From assembly GCA_963818855.1 (NCBI GenBank), contig CAWFUH010000006.1, forward strand, positions 763,186 through 827,185: a stretch of DNA of 64,000 nt. Direction: 5' to 3'. Each line of letters opens with the position of its first letter. Within the stretch, counting starts at the first letter, position 1. A model generated the notes under the pieces. The model was not told the origin of the DNA, did not search any database, and was given only the letters and a program-made list of their open reading frames with translations. The DNA comes from Bog-159 sp963818855 (GTDB lineage: Bacteria > Acidobacteriota > Terriglobia > Bryobacterales > Bryobacteraceae). The position numbers and the translations under genes are program-made. Positions 62,829 to 64,000 of this stretch are shown here, in pieces.

Positions 62829-63407
62829 GTGAATAACAATCGAAAGCATAACAATCAAACAACCGGCAGGCAAGGGGCGGAAGCGGCTAGCGCAGAACCC
62901 TTGAAAATCGGGGCTGCCACGCCTTTTGACTTCTCGGCTCGGAATCTGACGGCCTATGGTGGTTTGTTGCCGGTGGCGACCATGTTGGAAAAGCTTGGCT
63001 TCCAGCAACTGGTGGAGGAGACGCTCACCATCAAGAGACTTACCCGGGCGATGCCGGTATGGCAGTTTGTGCTGGCCATGGTGCTGGCGCTGTATGTGGG
63101 ATTTTCGCGGCTGAATCACTTGCGTTTTCTGGAGCGCGAGCCGATGCTGACCGGGATTCTGAAAGTATTGCGTCTGCCGCCGCAATGCACCTTTTGGCGG
63201 TTTCTGGCCTCGCTGCATCTGAGCGTGGCCGGACAGATCCTGCGCATCCAGCAGATGATGCGGCAGCGGGTGTGGGAAGCCGCGCATGTGGAACTGAAAA
63301 CCGTCACCTTGGACACCGACACCACGGTGCACACCCTGTTCGGCCACCAAATGGGCGGGCGCCAGAGTTACAACCCGAAGAACCGGGGCAAGAAAAGCTT
63401 TCAGCGT
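62829..63407 (+). CDS. IS1380-family transposase, 5' exon
   Basis: GTG start with AGGAG upstream. The first 193 residues are typical IS1380: PFDFSARNLTAYGGLLPVATMLEKLGFQQLVEE, then the catalytic-Asp region LKTVTLDTDTTVHTLFG and YNPKNRGKKSFQ. After 63407 the frame runs into intron sequence and stops at 63545. The intron is in the same orientation, so RNA splicing could in principle restore the transposase message. Confidence 0.85.
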
Positions 63408-64000
63408 ATGTCCAGCGAAGGCTGGTGTATTCAGTGGGAGTCAACCCCACCAGGACAAAAGTCAGAGTTCTGTAGCTTGGATAGCCGGGAGGGAAGGAAA
63501 CTGAACCCCGGAAGTCTATCGACAAAGCCATCCTTGGGATGGTGAGCAAGTCATTGGGCCGTAACGAAAGTGAACGCACAGGTGACCCCGAAACTTTTTA
63601 CCTCAGAGGCCGAGCTCCCGCTGAAAGGGCGAAGGCTGCATGGAACGTCGCAACTGACTGGAGCGGCGGAACACTCTGGCGGGGCGGTAGCGACAGCACG
63701 ATGACAAGGATGCACCGAGCAACTGGAGAAGCCCTCCTCGCCCCGCCGCGAAATCGGCGGAGCAGGGAACCGTATAACCGGCGAAACCGGGAAATCGGGG
63801 AACGGCGAGAGGGTGGCGGACGGGTCCGGAGTAGCGGAGAAGCGGAGTAATGTCCGTGGAGCCAAGGGGCCCTGCTGTTTGTAACGGTTCCAACAACAAG
63901 GAAGGCAAGGGTGAGATGACAAAGACGCCCATTAGTTTGCAAGACCTGAGGAGGAGCCTATACGTCAAGGCGAAGGCGGAGCCAACCTGGCGGTTTTGGG
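63408..64000 (+). mobile_element. Group II intron, 5' part, with its own reverse transcriptase
   Basis: Starts GTATG directly after the transposase sequence, followed by a CCAGC-GAAG-GCTGG hairpin in the same position as in the intron at 57213. Several structured segments (GCCGTAACGAAAGTGAACGC, CGGAGTAATGTCCGTGGAG) lead to the reverse transcriptase start at 63916. The 3' domains lie outside the window. Confidence 0.8.
63916..64000 (+). CDS. ltrA: Group II intron reverse transcriptase/maturase, N-terminus only
   Basis: The 28 codons before the window edge read MTKTPISLQDLRRSLYVKAK, then AEPTWRFW, the familiar beginning of group II intron-encoded RT/maturase proteins. A GGCAAGGGTGAG site precedes the ATG. 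The protein would promote splicing and retrohoming of this intron, and might act on the ORF-less intron at 57213. Confidence 0.85.
   Translation, partial: MTKTPISLQDLRRSLYVKAKAEPTWRFW

Larger units (their letters stand above)
62751..64000 (+). mobile_element. IS1380-family insertion sequence, right end outside the window
   Basis: Begins near 62751 with the terminal sequence CCTGAGAATCCTGCGTTAAA, familiar from IS1380 ends. It contains the transposase start and is invaded by a group II intron at about 63408, so its right part lies beyond the window. About 40 bases between the preceding pseudogene and this end are unassigned. Confidence 0.75.

Overview
The window looks like a chromosome segment from an Acidobacteriota bacterium of the Solibacter/Bryobacter type. 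This is inferred from gene content, not from a marker gene: no rRNA or tRNA gene was seen. The indicators are an acidobacterial VWFA-related secreted protein, an Oar-like TonB-dependent receptor with a carboxypeptidase-regulatory domain, a beta-propeller sensor kinase, GloVer-repeat secreted proteins, a giant S53 (kumamolisin-like) protease with Ig-like repeats, a membrane-anchored Ser/Thr kinase, and many small palindromic intergenic repeats. DNA is GC-rich and gene-dense on both strands.

Layout. 1-4.0 kb: propeller histidine kinase (cut by the left edge), NarL-type regulator, DoxX protein. 4.4-6.3 kb: glgC and a DedA protein. 6.4-9.3 kb: cupin-like protein, VWFA-related protein, DUF2934 protein. 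9.4-16.3 kb, all minus strand: YmdB phosphodiesterase, two tandem pilin-like genes, kdsA, a two-heme cytochrome, peroxiredoxin, GNAT enzyme, glutamate dehydrogenase, orotate phosphoribosyltransferase. 16.4-20.0 kb: two GloVer-repeat genes, one frameshifted and one split by an intact IS630 element. 20.1-24.1 kb: S53 protease. 24.3-33 kb: coiled-coil protein, MurJ, thiol peroxidase, YyaL/DUF255 protein, APC permease, TPR protein and a sugar isomerase-like protein. 34-42.7 kb: secreted propeller, large winged-helix/ATPase/TPR regulator, divergent Ser/Thr kinase-GH16-cyclophilin operon. 42.8-46.1 kb: antitoxin/PIN toxin pair, and a hexuronate transporter with uronate isomerase, both frameshifted. 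46.2-50.7 kb: carboxylesterase, single-domain response regulator, Flp pilin, squalene-cyclase-like repeat protein, DUF362 protein. 51.2-57 kb: larB, an enolase-superfamily enzyme and purS in one operon, and the Oar-like receptor.

The last 7 kb is a nest of mobile DNA and the most unusual part. An ORF-less group II intron (about 57213-57850) abuts a decayed gene joining an RNase H-fold RecB-like nuclease to a zinc-ribbon transposase-like tail. That gene is split by a 3,476-bp ISL3-family transposon (58944-62419) flanked by an exact 8-bp target duplication. Removing the transposon and one repeat copy rejoins the reading frame. The transposon carries three cargo genes: an ArsR regulator, a SRPBCC/AHSA1 protein and an alpha/beta hydrolase. 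Further right, an IS1380 transposase is interrupted in the sense direction by a second group II intron whose reverse transcriptase begins at 63916 and runs off the window.

Two themes recur. First, palindromic repeats built from short hairpin modules with 2-base loops lie between genes and sometimes enter them (GH16 signal peptide, purS stop codon). Second, several genes carry one small indel or a C-to-T nonsense change. They may be real pseudogenes or partly sequence errors, and this cannot be settled from the sequence alone.
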